From Sphingomonadales bacterium 63-6 (GTDB lineage Bacteria; Pseudomonadota; Alphaproteobacteria; Sphingomonadales; Sphingomonadaceae): a stretch of DNA of 36,186 nucleotides. Of the stretch, positions 14,850 to 22,714 are shown piece after piece (the first letter of the stretch is position 1; each line of letters opens with the position of its first letter). The stretch spans positions 1 to 36,186 of the forward strand of contig MKUB01000196.1 of NCBI GenBank assembly GCA_001898545.1, in the 5' to 3' direction. The notes beneath the pieces are model-generated. The model made no database searches. It was not told the origin of the DNA and worked only from the letters and a program-made list of their open reading frames with translations. A program made the position numbers and the translations under genes.

Positions 14850-15392
14850 ATGTTGCGGCCGATGGAAGACGAGGACGACATTCCCGGCAAGATGGGCGAT
14901 TTACTACGCCTTGGCCGGATTGCGTCGGTCGATCTGGCAGCCGGGCTGGCCGAGGTGGAATGCGGCGAAGTCCTGTCCCCGCCTGTGCCCTGGACAGAAC
15001 TGGCGGGCGCGTTTCGCACATGGGCCCCGCCCAGCGTGGGCGAGCAGGTTCTGCTTATCTGCCCCGAGGCGGACATCGCCGGGGCGATCATCCTGCGTGG
15101 GCTATTGTCCAACGCCTTCCCCGCGCCCGCCAGCGATGAAAACCACCATCTGCATGGCCCCAATGGGCTGACGATCAAACTCACTGCTGACGGGATCGTG
15201 ATCGCCGCGCCCGGCGGGATCGATATTACCGGCGATGTCACCATAACCGGCAATCTGTCCGTCAGCGGCGATGCCGATGTGGAAGGCACGGTCACCGGGC
15301 AAAGCGATGTGGTGGCCGCCGGGATCAGCGGCAAGGGCCACACTCACCCCGGCGTGCAATCCGGCCCTGCCAGCACGGCAGGCCCGCAATGA
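14850..15392 (+). CDS. V: Baseplate assembly protein V (tail spike, HxH apex)
   Basis: The product is 180 aa and belongs to the P2 gpV / phage_base_V family, the membrane-piercing spike under the tail tube. An N-terminal OB-fold-like part (LGRIASVDLAAGLAEVECGE, PPSVGEQVLLICPEA) leads to a beta-helix stretch (DITGDVTITGNLSVSGDADV). Near the tip is GKGHTHPGVQ, with the HxH that holds an iron ion in P2 spike. The start is ATG 14850 (MLRPMEDED) with AGAAGG upstream. The track begins earlier at 14826. It overlaps W by 4 bp. Confidence 0.92.
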   Translation: MLRPMEDEDDIPGKMGDLLRLGRIASVDLAAGLAEVECGEVLSPPVPWTELAGAFRTWAPPSVGEQVLLICPEADIAGAIILRGLLSNAFPAPASDENHHLHGPNGLTIKLTADGIVIAAPGGIDITGDVTITGNLSVSGDADVEGTVTGQSDVVAAGISGKGHTHPGVQSGPASTAGPQ

Positions 15393-15730
15393 GCGCGATG
15401 GACCGCAATACGGGCCGCGCGCTGAGCGGCGATGCCGAGATTGACCAGAGCGTGGCCGAAATCCTGACCACGCCCAAGGGCAGCTGCGTGATGCGCCACG
15501 AATTTGGCAGCGATCTGTTCAAGCTGGTGGATGCCCCGCTGGGCCCGGCCCTGCCCCTGCTGCTGTTTGCGGCCACGGCCATTGCCATCCGCCGTTGGGA
15601 ACCGCGCGTGCGCCCCACCCGCGTATCGGTGGCTGGGCTGAGCCGCACAGGGCGCCCGGAACTGACCATCAAAGGCTACCGCACCGATCTGCCGGGCAAG
15701 CCGCCTTACTCCCTCACCCTAGCCCTCTAG
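15389..15730 (+). CDS. W: Baseplate protein W (T4 gp25-like)
   Basis: The product is 113 aa and belongs to the gpW/gp25 baseplate wedge family. The diagnostic segment is DQSVAEILTTPKGSCVMRHE followed by FGSDLFKLVD. The second half contains RVSVAGLSRTGRPELTIKGY. It starts within the V stop (ATGA) and precedes the sheath gene by 18 bp. In P2 W lies between V and J, while here it is followed directly by the sheath. Confidence 0.92.
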   Translation: MSAMDRNTGRALSGDAEIDQSVAEILTTPKGSCVMRHEFGSDLFKLVDAPLGPALPLLLFAATAIAIRRWEPRVRPTRVSVAGLSRTGRPELTIKGYRTDLPGKPPYSLTLAL

Positions 15731-15748
15731 CCACCGAAAGGCCGCCCC

Positions 15749-16897
15749 ATGCCCTATTACCACGGCATCCGCGTAACCGAGAATAACAGCGCCACCCGCG
15801 CCATTGCCGATGTCGCCACTTCCACCATCGGCATGGTCTGCACGGCGGACGATGCCGATGCCGCCACTTTCCCGCTAAACGAGGCAGTGCATCTGGAAGA
15901 CCTTGCCGCTGCAATCGGCAAGGCCGGGGATGACGGCACGCTGGCCCGATCGCTGGATGCCATTGCCGACCAGGCCAATGCCCCGGTGGTGGTGGTGCGC
16001 GTGGCCGAGGGGGAGACCACAGCGGAAACCAGCGCCAATGTGGTGGGTACCACCACGGCGGGCGGCGAGTTGACCGGCATGCAGGCATTGCTGGGCGCGG
16101 AATCCCAGCTAGGCCTGCGCCCGCGCATTCTGGGCGCGCCGGGGCTGGATGGGGAAAGCGTGGCCGCAGCCTTTGCCACTGTGGCGCAGAAGCTGCGCGG
16201 CTTTGCCTATTGCGCGGCGCAGGGCGACACTTTGGGCGAGCTTTCCGCCTATCGCCAGAATTTTGGCCAGCGGGAAATGATGCTGATCTGGCCGGAATTT
16301 TCCGACTTTGACGGCAGCGCCATTGCCCGCGCGCTGGGCCTGCGCAGTAAGATCGACCAGCAGACCGGGTGGCACAAGACCCTGTCCAACGTGGCAGTAA
16401 ACGGCGTGACCGGCCTTGCCCGCCCGGTGCCCTTTTCCATCCTGGCCAATGATGTGACCCTGGCCAGCCAGCTGAACGATGCGGACATCACCACGCTGGC
16501 CCGGATCGATGGTTATCGCTTCTGGGGCAACCGCACCTGTTCGGACGATCAGATCTTCGCCTTCGAAAGCACAGTGCGCACCAATTACGCCCTGCAGGAT
16601 GCCATTGCCGAAGGGCTGGTTTGGGCCATCGACAAAGACATTACCCCCGGCCTGATCCGCGACATCATTGAGAGCGTGAATGCCATGTTCCGCGAGATGA
16701 AGTTGCCCAACAACAATCGGGGCGGCCAGATCATTGGCGCCGAAGCGTCCTTCAAGTCGGCAAACAATTCTGCCGCAGCGCTCAAGGCCGGCAAATTGGT
16801 GATCGATTACGAATTCACCGACTGTGCCCCGGCCGAAGCAATCGGTCTGCGATCGTCCATTACCGACCGCTTCTACACGCAGCTTCTGGCCGCCTGA
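15749..16897 (+). CDS. FI: Tail sheath protein (P2 FI)
   Basis: The product is 382 aa, the normal length for P2-like sheath subunits, which form the contractile outer tail. Typical family features are the N-terminal YYHGIRVTENNSATRAIADV, the RPRILGAPGLDG segment, the mid-protein GVTGLARPVPFSI, then DGYRFWGNRTCSDD and the C-terminal IDYEFTDCAPAEAI. It is followed 39 bp later by the tube gene. No irregularity is visible. The long opposite-strand ORF here is a shadow. Confidence 0.95.
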   Translation: MPYYHGIRVTENNSATRAIADVATSTIGMVCTADDADAATFPLNEAVHLEDLAAAIGKAGDDGTLARSLDAIADQANAPVVVVRVAEGETTAETSANVVGTTTAGGELTGMQALLGAESQLGLRPRILGAPGLDGESVAAAFATVAQKLRGFAYCAAQGDTLGELSAYRQNFGQREMMLIWPEFSDFDGSAIARALGLRSKIDQQTGWHKTLSNVAVNGVTGLARPVPFSILANDVTLASQLNDADITTLARIDGYRFWGNRTCSDDQIFAFESTVRTNYALQDAIAEGLVWAIDKDITPGLIRDIIESVNAMFREMKLPNNNRGGQIIGAEASFKSANNSAAALKAGKLVIDYEFTDCAPAEAIGLRSSITDRFYTQLLAA

Positions 16898-16936
16898 GCG
16901 CCAGCGCCCTTCCCTCATCTGCTGGAGAATCCCGCC

Positions 16937-17446
16937 ATGGGCATCCCCTTCAAACTCAAGTTCATGAACACCTACAATGACGGCGTAAGCTACATGGGAG
17001 AAACCAGCGAAATTACGCTCCCGAAGATGACCCGCATCCTTGAAGACTATCGGGGCGGCGGCATGGATGCAGCTATCGGAATCGACCTTGGCGGTGAGCC
17101 GACCGAGATTGAATGGAAGATCGGCGGGCTGGTGCCGCAGGTCTATTCCCAGTTTGGCAACCGCCGCTTGGATGGCGTGATGTTGCGCTGGGTCGGTTCG
17201 TATGAGGACGACAGTAGCGGGCAGACCAAGACGGCAGACATCACCGTGCGCGGCCGCCATTCCGAGATCGATCCCGGCAGCGCCAAGGCCGGTAGCGACA
17301 CCGAACAGACGGTGAAGACCCGCTGCGTCTATTACAAGCTGATGATCGATGGCCGGACAGTGATCGAGAAAGACGATCTCAACATGGTCTTCATCGTCAA
17401 CGGCGTGGACCTGCTGGCCGAACATCGCCGCAATCTCGGGAACTAG
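16937..17446 (+). CDS. FII: Major tail tube protein (P2 FII)
   Basis: The product is 169 aa and belongs to the phage_tube family. Characteristic segments are GVSYMGETSEITLPKMTRIL, EDYRGGGMDAAIGIDLGGEP and VNGVDLLAEHRRNLG at the C-terminus. It polymerises inside the sheath to form the channel for DNA passage. GGAGA precedes the ATG. The gap of 90 bp to E is the longest within this operon. Confidence 0.95.
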   Translation: MGIPFKLKFMNTYNDGVSYMGETSEITLPKMTRILEDYRGGGMDAAIGIDLGGEPTEIEWKIGGLVPQVYSQFGNRRLDGVMLRWVGSYEDDSSGQTKTADITVRGRHSEIDPGSAKAGSDTEQTVKTRCVYYKLMIDGRTVIEKDDLNMVFIVNGVDLLAEHRRNLGN

Positions 17447-17536
17447 CCCGCACCAGCTTCGCCCCGGCGTGCATCGAGCGGACGCGCCGGGGCGGGGAAC
17501 TTTCCGCTCCCCTTCCCCATCTTCGAAAGGTGCCCC

Positions 17537-17866
17537 ATGGCCGACCAGCCTGCCGCTGCCGCCCGCAAATTTTCCGACCCCATTGACCTGGCCGAACCGA
17601 TCCGGCGCGGGGAGGAAGCCATTTCCAGCATCACCCTGCGCAAACCCCGCGCGGGCGAGCTGCGCGGCCTTTCCATTCAGGATCTGATGAATGCGCGGAC
17701 CAGCGCCGTGCTGGACGTGCTGCCCCGCATTGCCGCCCCGCCGATCACCGCCGCCGAAGCGGACCAGCTGGAAGCGGAAGACATTGCCGCCTGCGCGGGC
17801 GCGATCATCGGTTTTTTTCTGAACCCGTCCCAGAGGCAGCAAGTGGAAGCGGCATTGAAGAACTGA
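17537..17866 (+). CDS. E: Tail assembly chaperone gpE
   Basis: The product is 109 aa and belongs to the P2 gpE tail-assembly chaperone family, with FSDPIDLAEPIRRGEEAISS, ITLRKPRAGELRGLSIQDL and later LEAEDIAACAGAIIGFFLNP. The chaperone guides tube assembly around the tape measure. Seven T residues near the 3' end form a slippery site that yields the longer E-E' product. The start at ATG 17537 has GAAAGG upstream. Confidence 0.9.
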   Translation: MADQPAAAARKFSDPIDLAEPIRRGEEAISSITLRKPRAGELRGLSIQDLMNARTSAVLDVLPRIAAPPITAAEADQLEAEDIAACAGAIIGFFLNPSQRQQVEAALKN

Positions 17867-17994
17867 TCGCGGACATTGCCCTGATATTCCACTGGCCGCC
17901 CGCCGTGCTGCTGGAAATGGAACTGGCCGAATTGCGCATGTGGCGGGAACTGGCGGTCAGCCGCTGGAATGACATCAACCGGGTGGCCGAATGA
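17537..17994 (+). CDS. E': Tail assembly chaperone E-E' made by programmed -1 frameshift
   Basis: Reading 17537-17818 in frame and slipping back one base at T_TTT_TTT (17812-17818) opens a 58-codon extension that ends at TGA 17992-17994. The extension reads EELIADIALIFHWPPAVLL and then ELAELRMWRELAVSRWND, a clear P2 E' pattern. The fusion would be 152 aa. The extension frame lacks its own credible start and ends by overlapping the tape measure ATG. P2 makes the same pair with a T-rich slippery site, so this is family knowledge confirmed directly by sequence. Confidence 0.9.
17812..17818 (+). other. Slippery heptamer T_TTT_TTT for -1 ribosomal frameshifting
   Basis: The 0-frame codons are GGT TTT TTT CTG. 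Re-pairing one base back on T_TTT_TTT gives TCT GAA, entering the E' frame. The heptamer fits the X_XXY_YYZ rule exactly. I did not find an obvious strong downstream stem by eye, as is common for tail chaperone sites. Confidence 0.88.
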
Positions 17995-20333
17995 ACAAGA
18001 ACCTGCGCCTTCTCGTCAGCTTTGCCAGTTCCGACCGGCTGTCCGGCCCCCTGAAGAATATCGTGGGGCTGGGCCAGTCGGGCAGCGAACAGCTGGCCGC
18101 CATGAAGCGCGAGGCGCGCGATCTGGAAAAGGAAATGCGCAATGTGCAGGGCGAACTGAAGCGTTCCACCGGCAATGTTTCCTCCCTGATGAACCGCGAA
18201 CGCGACCTGGCCGACCGGATTGCCCGCACCAATAGCGAGATGGAACGCCAGACCAAGCTGCTGGCCATCAATGCCCGCGCCGATGCCATGCGCAATCGCG
18301 GTGCGGATCTGCGCTCTGCCGGGACCGAGAATATCGTAACCGGCGTGGCCATGGCCGCCCCGGCCATGCTGGCGGCAAAGCAGGCCATGACCTTTGAAAG
18401 CGCCATGGCCGATGTGCGCAAGGTGGTGGATTTCGACACGCCCCGGCAATTCGAGAAGATGGGGGACGATCTGCTGGAAATGTCCACTCGCATTCCCATG
18501 ACGGCGGAGGGCATGGCCCAGATTGTGGCCGCTGCCGGGCGCGCAGGCGTGGCCCGCAAGGAATTGCTGACCTTCACCGAAGATGCAGCGCAAATGGGCA
18601 TCGCCTTTGACACCACGGCAGAGGATGCCGGGGAAATGATGGCCAAATGGCGCACGGCCTTTGGCCTGGGGCAGGAAGATGTGCGTGGTCTTTCCGACCA
18701 GATCAATGCCCTGACCAATTCCTATGGCGGCAATGTGGGCGCCGTGGCCGGGATTGTGACGCGCATCGGCGCGCTGGGCAATGTGGCGGGCGTGGCCGCA
18801 CCGCAGATTGCCGCCATGGGCCAGCTGATGAATTCAGTGGGCGTGGAAGAAGAAGTGGCCGCCACTGGCATCAAGAACATGATGCTGGCGATGACCAAGG
18901 GGGACAAGGCCACCAAGAGCCAGCAACAGGCCCTGAAATCTTTGGGCATCGACGTGGCCGGGCTGGCCAATTCCATGCAGAAGGATGCGGGCGGCGCGAT
19001 CCTGAACCTGCTGGAAAAAATCCGCCTGTTACCCAAGGAAGCGCAGGCCGGGACGCTGACCCAGCTATTCGGATCGGAAAGCGTGGCCGCCATCGCGCCG
19101 ATGCTGACCAATCTGGACCAGCTGAAAAAGAACCTCACCCTGGTGGGGGATAGCACTGCCTATGCCGGCAGCATGCAGAAGGAATATCTGGCCCGCATCG
19201 CCACCACCGAAGGGGCGCTGGGGCTGGCGAAGAACGGCCTTTCCGCCGTGAACATCACGCTAGGGCAGGCCCTGCTGCCCACCATTACCGAAGGCGCGCA
19301 GAAAGTGGTGGCCATCGCCAATTCCGTGCGCGCCTGGACGAAGGAACATCCCGAGCTTTCCAAGGGCCTGATGCTTGGCGTGACCAGCCTTGCAGCAATG
19401 ACCATTGGGCTGGGCGCGTTGAAAGTGGGGCTTGGGCTGGCAATCGGGCCATGGGCTTCGCTCTGGCGCCTGTGGAAGCAGTTTCAGGTTCTGAAGGAGG
19501 CAGGAGCCTTCGTCTCCGCATTCAGCAAAATCCGGGGTGCAGCGATGCTGCTGGGACAAGGCTTCGCCCGCGCAGGGGCATTGATGGCAGCTAACCCCAT
19601 GGTGCTGATCATCGGTGCAATCGTGATTGCCCTGGCCGTGGCGGGCTATCTGATCTGGCGGAATTGGGACACAATCAAGGGCGCCTTCAATTCCGGCCTG
19701 GCCATGCTGTCCGGCGCGTGGAACTGGCTGAAAGGCACTTTCATGCGCTTCCCCTATCTATTCGGCCCCATCGGTGTGGCCGTGGCCTTTGTCATCCGCC
19801 ATTGGGACGGGATCAAATCCGCCTTTGGCGCCGGGCTGGACTTCCTTGCCGGATTGCCGGGGCGGATGCTGGCCATGGGCAAACAGATCATGGCCGGGCT
19901 GCTGAATGGGCTCGATCCGCTGGGCCTGCGCAACCGGCTGCTGGACATTGCCAAAGCGGGCATCACGGCCTTCAAGAACTTCTTCGAGATCAAATCCCCC
20001 TCCCGCCTGATGATGCTGCAGGGCAGCTTCATCACCCAGGGCCTTGCCAGCGGGATTGAGCGCGGCGGGGATGGGCCCGTGCGGGCGAGCCGGGCCATGG
20101 CAGGCGATGTGGCCATGGCCGCCATGCGCCCCCGCCCCTTGGCCCTCGCCCCCGCACGCGGCGGCGGCATGGCGGCGGCGAACAATAATTTCACCTTCGG
20201 CCCCGGCGCCATCACCATCAAGGCTGCACCGGGCCAGAGCGCGGCCAATATCGCGGATGAAGTTGTGGCTGAATTCCGCCGCCTGGCGGACGGCAAGGCC
20301 GCCGCGAAGCGATCTTCCTTTTCCGATCAATAG
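17991..20333 (+). CDS. T: Tail tape measure protein
   Basis: The product is 780 aa and sets tail length. The first 100 residues form coiled coil (REARDLEKEMRNVQGELKRS). The conserved tape-measure core follows with KQAMTFESAMADVRKVVDFD, MSTRIPMTAEGMAQIVAAAG and LTNSYGGNVGAVAGIVTRIG. Membrane-like helices lie near 470-560 (MVLIIGAIVIALAVAGYLIW). The C-terminus has FFEIKSPSRLMMLQGSFI, another family mark. It starts within the E' stop (ATGA overlap). At 780 aa it is similar to P2 T (about 815 aa), so a tail of roughly P2 length is expected. Confidence 0.95.
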   Translation: MNKNLRLLVSFASSDRLSGPLKNIVGLGQSGSEQLAAMKREARDLEKEMRNVQGELKRSTGNVSSLMNRERDLADRIARTNSEMERQTKLLAINARADAMRNRGADLRSAGTENIVTGVAMAAPAMLAAKQAMTFESAMADVRKVVDFDTPRQFEKMGDDLLEMSTRIPMTAEGMAQIVAAAGRAGVARKELLTFTEDAAQMGIAFDTTAEDAGEMMAKWRTAFGLGQEDVRGLSDQINALTNSYGGNVGAVAGIVTRIGALGNVAGVAAPQIAAMGQLMNSVGVEEEVAATGIKNMMLAMTKGDKATKSQQQALKSLGIDVAGLANSMQKDAGGAILNLLEKIRLLPKEAQAGTLTQLFGSESVAAIAPMLTNLDQLKKNLTLVGDSTAYAGSMQKEYLARIATTEGALGLAKNGLSAVNITLGQALLPTITEGAQKVVAIANSVRAWTKEHPELSKGLMLGVTSLAAMTIGLGALKVGLGLAIGPWASLWRLWKQFQVLKEAGAFVSAFSKIRGAAMLLGQGFARAGALMAANPMVLIIGAIVIALAVAGYLIWRNWDTIKGAFNSGLAMLSGAWNWLKGTFMRFPYLFGPIGVAVAFVIRHWDGIKSAFGAGLDFLAGLPGRMLAMGKQIMAGLLNGLDPLGLRNRLLDIAKAGITAFKNFFEIKSPSRLMMLQGSFITQGLASGIERGGDGPVRASRAMAGDVAMAAMRPRPLALAPARGGGMAAANNNFTFGPGAITIKAAPGQSAANIADEVVAEFRRLADGKAAAKRSSFSDQ

Positions 20334-20344
20334 GAGCCTCCGCC

Positions 20345-20725
20345 ATGCTGATGGCCCTGGACCAGTTCATCTTCGAAATCGGCACGCTGCCCTATACCGA
20401 GCTTCGCCACCGCTTCGAATGGCGCTTTGCCGAAGGGGACCGTTTTGGCGTGCGCCCGGCCACGCAATTTATTGGCCCCGGCGCGGAAAGCGTGGACCTG
20501 TCCGGCGCGCTTTATCCGGGGGACGGGATTGGCGCCTATTCCTCTATCGAGACTATCCGCGAGCTGGCTGCGCGGGGCGATTCCTACACGCTGACCAGCG
20601 GCGCGGGCGAAGTGCTGGGAGAATTCACCATCCGCTCGCTGGAACTGACGCAGAGCCTGTTCTTTGTGGACGGGGCCCCGCGCAAATCGGATTTCTCCCT
20701 CTCGCTGGTGCGCGCCGATGGCTGA
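20345..20725 (+). CDS. U: Phage tail protein U
   Basis: The product is 126 aa and belongs to the P2 gpU family (tail terminator/completion). Features are LDQFIFEIGTLPYTELRHRF, then ARPATQFIGPG-like RPATQFIGPGAESVDLSGAL and YPGDGIGAYSSIETIRELA. TAGGAGCC lies before the ATG. Its stop overlaps the D start by 8 bp. Confidence 0.93.
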   Translation: MLMALDQFIFEIGTLPYTELRHRFEWRFAEGDRFGVRPATQFIGPGAESVDLSGALYPGDGIGAYSSIETIRELAARGDSYTLTSGAGEVLGEFTIRSLELTQSLFFVDGAPRKSDFSLSLVRADG

Positions 20726-21734
20726 CCTGCCCTTTGCCACATGGCTGGTGATGCTGGACGGGAAGGATATGACCGACAAGCTGAACCCGCGCCTGCTTTC
20801 CGCCAGCATTACCGAAAAGCGGGCCGAGGAAGCCGACCAGCTGGACATCGTGCTGCAGGATGCGGACGGGCTGCTGGAATTGCCCAGGCCGGGCGTGGAG
20901 CTGGAAATCTCCATGGGCTGGCAGCGCGGGGCGGGCTTGCCGCTGGGGCTGGTCCACAAAGGCCGCTTCCGCGTGGACGAGGCGAAGTGGAGCGGCGCGC
21001 TGGACATCGTGACCATCCGCGCCCGCAGTGCCGATTTCACCGATGCCTTCCGCGTGCGGCGGGAACGCAGCTTTGTGGGCAAGAGCCTGCGGGACGTGCT
21101 GACCGCCATTGCCGGGGAAAACGGCCTGGGCACTGCCATCGACGCCGCGCTGGGCGGGAAGACCATCCCGGCGCTGGGGCCCGGCGCGAAAAGCGATGCC
21201 GCCCTGTTGATGCTGCTGGGCAAACGCTTTGATGCCATGGCCACGGTGAAAGCGGGCAAGCTGATCTTCGCCCCGATCGGCAAGGGCAAGGCCCCCGGCG
21301 GCGGCACCATTCCCACCGTCACCATCGACCGGGCCGACACCAACGGCGCGGAATACGAACGGATAGAGCGGGAGAATTACGGCGGCGTCATCGCCGTGTG
21401 GCATGACAAGGCCACTGGCAGACGGCAGGAAGTGCAGGTTGGCGGCAGCGGAGAGAGCGATGCCAAGCCCAAGCGCATCCGCAAGACCTACGCCAATGAA
21501 GCCGACGCCCGCCAAGCTGCCGAAGCCGAAGACAGCCGCCTGACCCGTGCCAAGGCGAAGCTGAGCTTCACCCTGCCCCTGGGGCGACCGGATATCTATC
21601 CGGAAACGCCGGTGACGGTGAAGGGGTTCAAAGCGGAGATCAACGCGCGGAAATGGGTGGTGGCGGAACCGGTGCACACTATGGATGGAGGTGGCGGGTT
21701 GTTTTCCAAGCTGATGTTAGAAGCAGTCGGGTAA
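20718..21734 (+). CDS. D: Tail hub protein gpD (late control gene D family)
   Basis: The product is 338 aa and belongs to the P2 gpD / T4 gp27-like hub family, which connects the tube to the spike. Marks are FATWLVMLDGKDMTDKLNPR, RRERSFVGKSLRDVLTAIAG and the C-terminal LPLGRPDIYPETPVTVKGFK followed by INARKWVVAE. The start ATG 20718 overlaps U (ATGGCTGA), and the longer track start is within U. It ends the tail operon. Its last 229 bp occur again, diverged, at 22395-22623. Confidence 0.93.
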   Translation: MADLPFATWLVMLDGKDMTDKLNPRLLSASITEKRAEEADQLDIVLQDADGLLELPRPGVELEISMGWQRGAGLPLGLVHKGRFRVDEAKWSGALDIVTIRARSADFTDAFRVRRERSFVGKSLRDVLTAIAGENGLGTAIDAALGGKTIPALGPGAKSDAALLMLLGKRFDAMATVKAGKLIFAPIGKGKAPGGGTIPTVTIDRADTNGAEYERIERENYGGVIAVWHDKATGRRQEVQVGGSGESDAKPKRIRKTYANEADARQAAEAEDSRLTRAKAKLSFTLPLGRPDIYPETPVTVKGFKAEINARKWVVAEPVHTMDGGGGLFSKLMLEAVG

Positions 21735-21755
21735 CATCACTCCGTCTCGGTATAA

Positions 21756-21777
21756 CCCACGCTTTTCATTGCGTGGG
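21756..21777 (+). terminator. Hairpin after the tail operon
   Basis: CCCACGC-N8-GCGTGGG forms a perfect 7-bp stem 21 bases after the D stop. No T-run follows, so termination strength is doubtful. It lies exactly where phage core genes give way to cargo. Confidence 0.35.
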
Positions 21778-21817
21778 AATTGAGGTTCACTCCCCATTAT
21801 CAACAAGGGGCACTAGA

Positions 21818-22354
21818 ATGGGTGAGATCAAGCGAGTTCACACTCTGATTTACGGCTTGGTCTATCCTGCGCTGCTGGGGACATACCTGACTACGCTGGC
21901 GAGCGATCCGCCTTTGGGCGGATTGGTATCGTGGCCTTGCTTGATCGCCGTCTATTTCGTGCTGTTGTTTGTCGTTGGTTGCGATTCAGGCCAAACCTAC
22001 AGCATTCCCCAGGCGCTGCTTGATGCTGCGGAAATCATCGTCCTGTTCTTCGTTGTTCGCGGATTTGGGTATTTCGGATCGCCCGAATGCTCCGCTGATT
22101 GCGAACCGGGGTCGATCAGCCCCGCCCGATGGCTCTTGCCCCTCGCGTTCTTGTTGCCGATAGTTTGGCGGGCAGCTTCCGATTGGAAGGGTTTTTCCTC
22201 TGGCATGGGGATATTTCTGACGATCCTGTCGGGGCTCGCAATGCTGTTCAGCTTTATCGCGCTCAATATGTGGACATTGGGAATAACGGCGGTGCTGTTG
22301 TTGGTTTATGCCCTTCTGGCCGTATTCGGTCGCGTCGCGACGGAAAGCGCCTAG
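21818..22354 (+). CDS. Multi-span membrane protein of unknown function (cargo)
   Basis: The product is 178 aa with about six hydrophobic spans (for example LIAVYFVLLFVVGC, AEIIVLFFVVRGFGYF, LLPLAFLLPIVWRA, GIFLTILSGLAMLFSFIAL and ITAVLLLVYALLAVFG). A pair of Cys lies in SPECSADCEPGS between spans. The start ATG 21818 has AGGGG nine bases upstream, while the 233-aa track ORF runs in from gene D sequence. It lies between gene D and a diverged copy of D's 3' end. I recognise no family. A membrane role in lysogenic conversion is possible. Confidence 0.65.
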   Translation: MGEIKRVHTLIYGLVYPALLGTYLTTLASDPPLGGLVSWPCLIAVYFVLLFVVGCDSGQTYSIPQALLDAAEIIVLFFVVRGFGYFGSPECSADCEPGSISPARWLLPLAFLLPIVWRAASDWKGFSSGMGIFLTILSGLAMLFSFIALNMWTLGITAVLLLVYALLAVFGRVATESA

Positions 22355-22394
22355 TTCACATACGCGGTCAGCACCACGACCTTTGGCGTCAAAA

Positions 22395-22623
22395 CGCCCG
22401 CCAAGCCGCCGAAGCCGAGGACAGCCGCCTGACCCGCGCCAAGGCGAAGCTGAGCTTCACTCTGCCGCTAGGGCGGCCGGACATCTACCCGGAAACGCCA
22501 GTGACGGCGACGGGGTTCAAGGCGGAGATCAACGCGCGGAAATGGATGGTAGCGGAGGCGAGCCACACCATGGATGGGGGTGGCGGGCTAGTTTCGAGAT
22601 TGATATTGGAGGCGCTCATTTGA
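22395..22623 (+). pseudogene. Diverged duplicate of the 3' end of gene D
   Basis: These 229 bp align without gaps to 21506-21734, the end of gene D (offset 889 bp). They still encode about 72 residues in frame (LPLGRPDIYPETPVT, INARKWMVAEASHTMDGGG) to a stop at the same place. About ten residues differ, including KARKWVVAEP-type V to M and PV to AS changes. There is no start codon, so this is a remnant. It marks an insertion or recombination that placed the 178-aa membrane protein gene between a complete D and an old or foreign D end. Confidence 0.85.
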
Positions 22624-22714
22624 AGTTGATACTTAAGCGGCTCACATTCTGGAAATTCGTTGACTTTCCCTTGTCGACTATTTGGGTTCTAGCAGAACGA
22701 TTATCGGGGACTAC

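Noticed and set aside
16109-17842. 577-aa leftward ORF opposite sheath, tube and E
   Set aside because: It spans three recognised tail genes and their gaps and shows no motif.
22099-22623. 174-aa ORF ending in gene D-like sequence as a real fusion gene
   Set aside because: Its first half is an out-of-frame reading of the membrane protein gene, and no start codon or ribosome site serves the D-like part.
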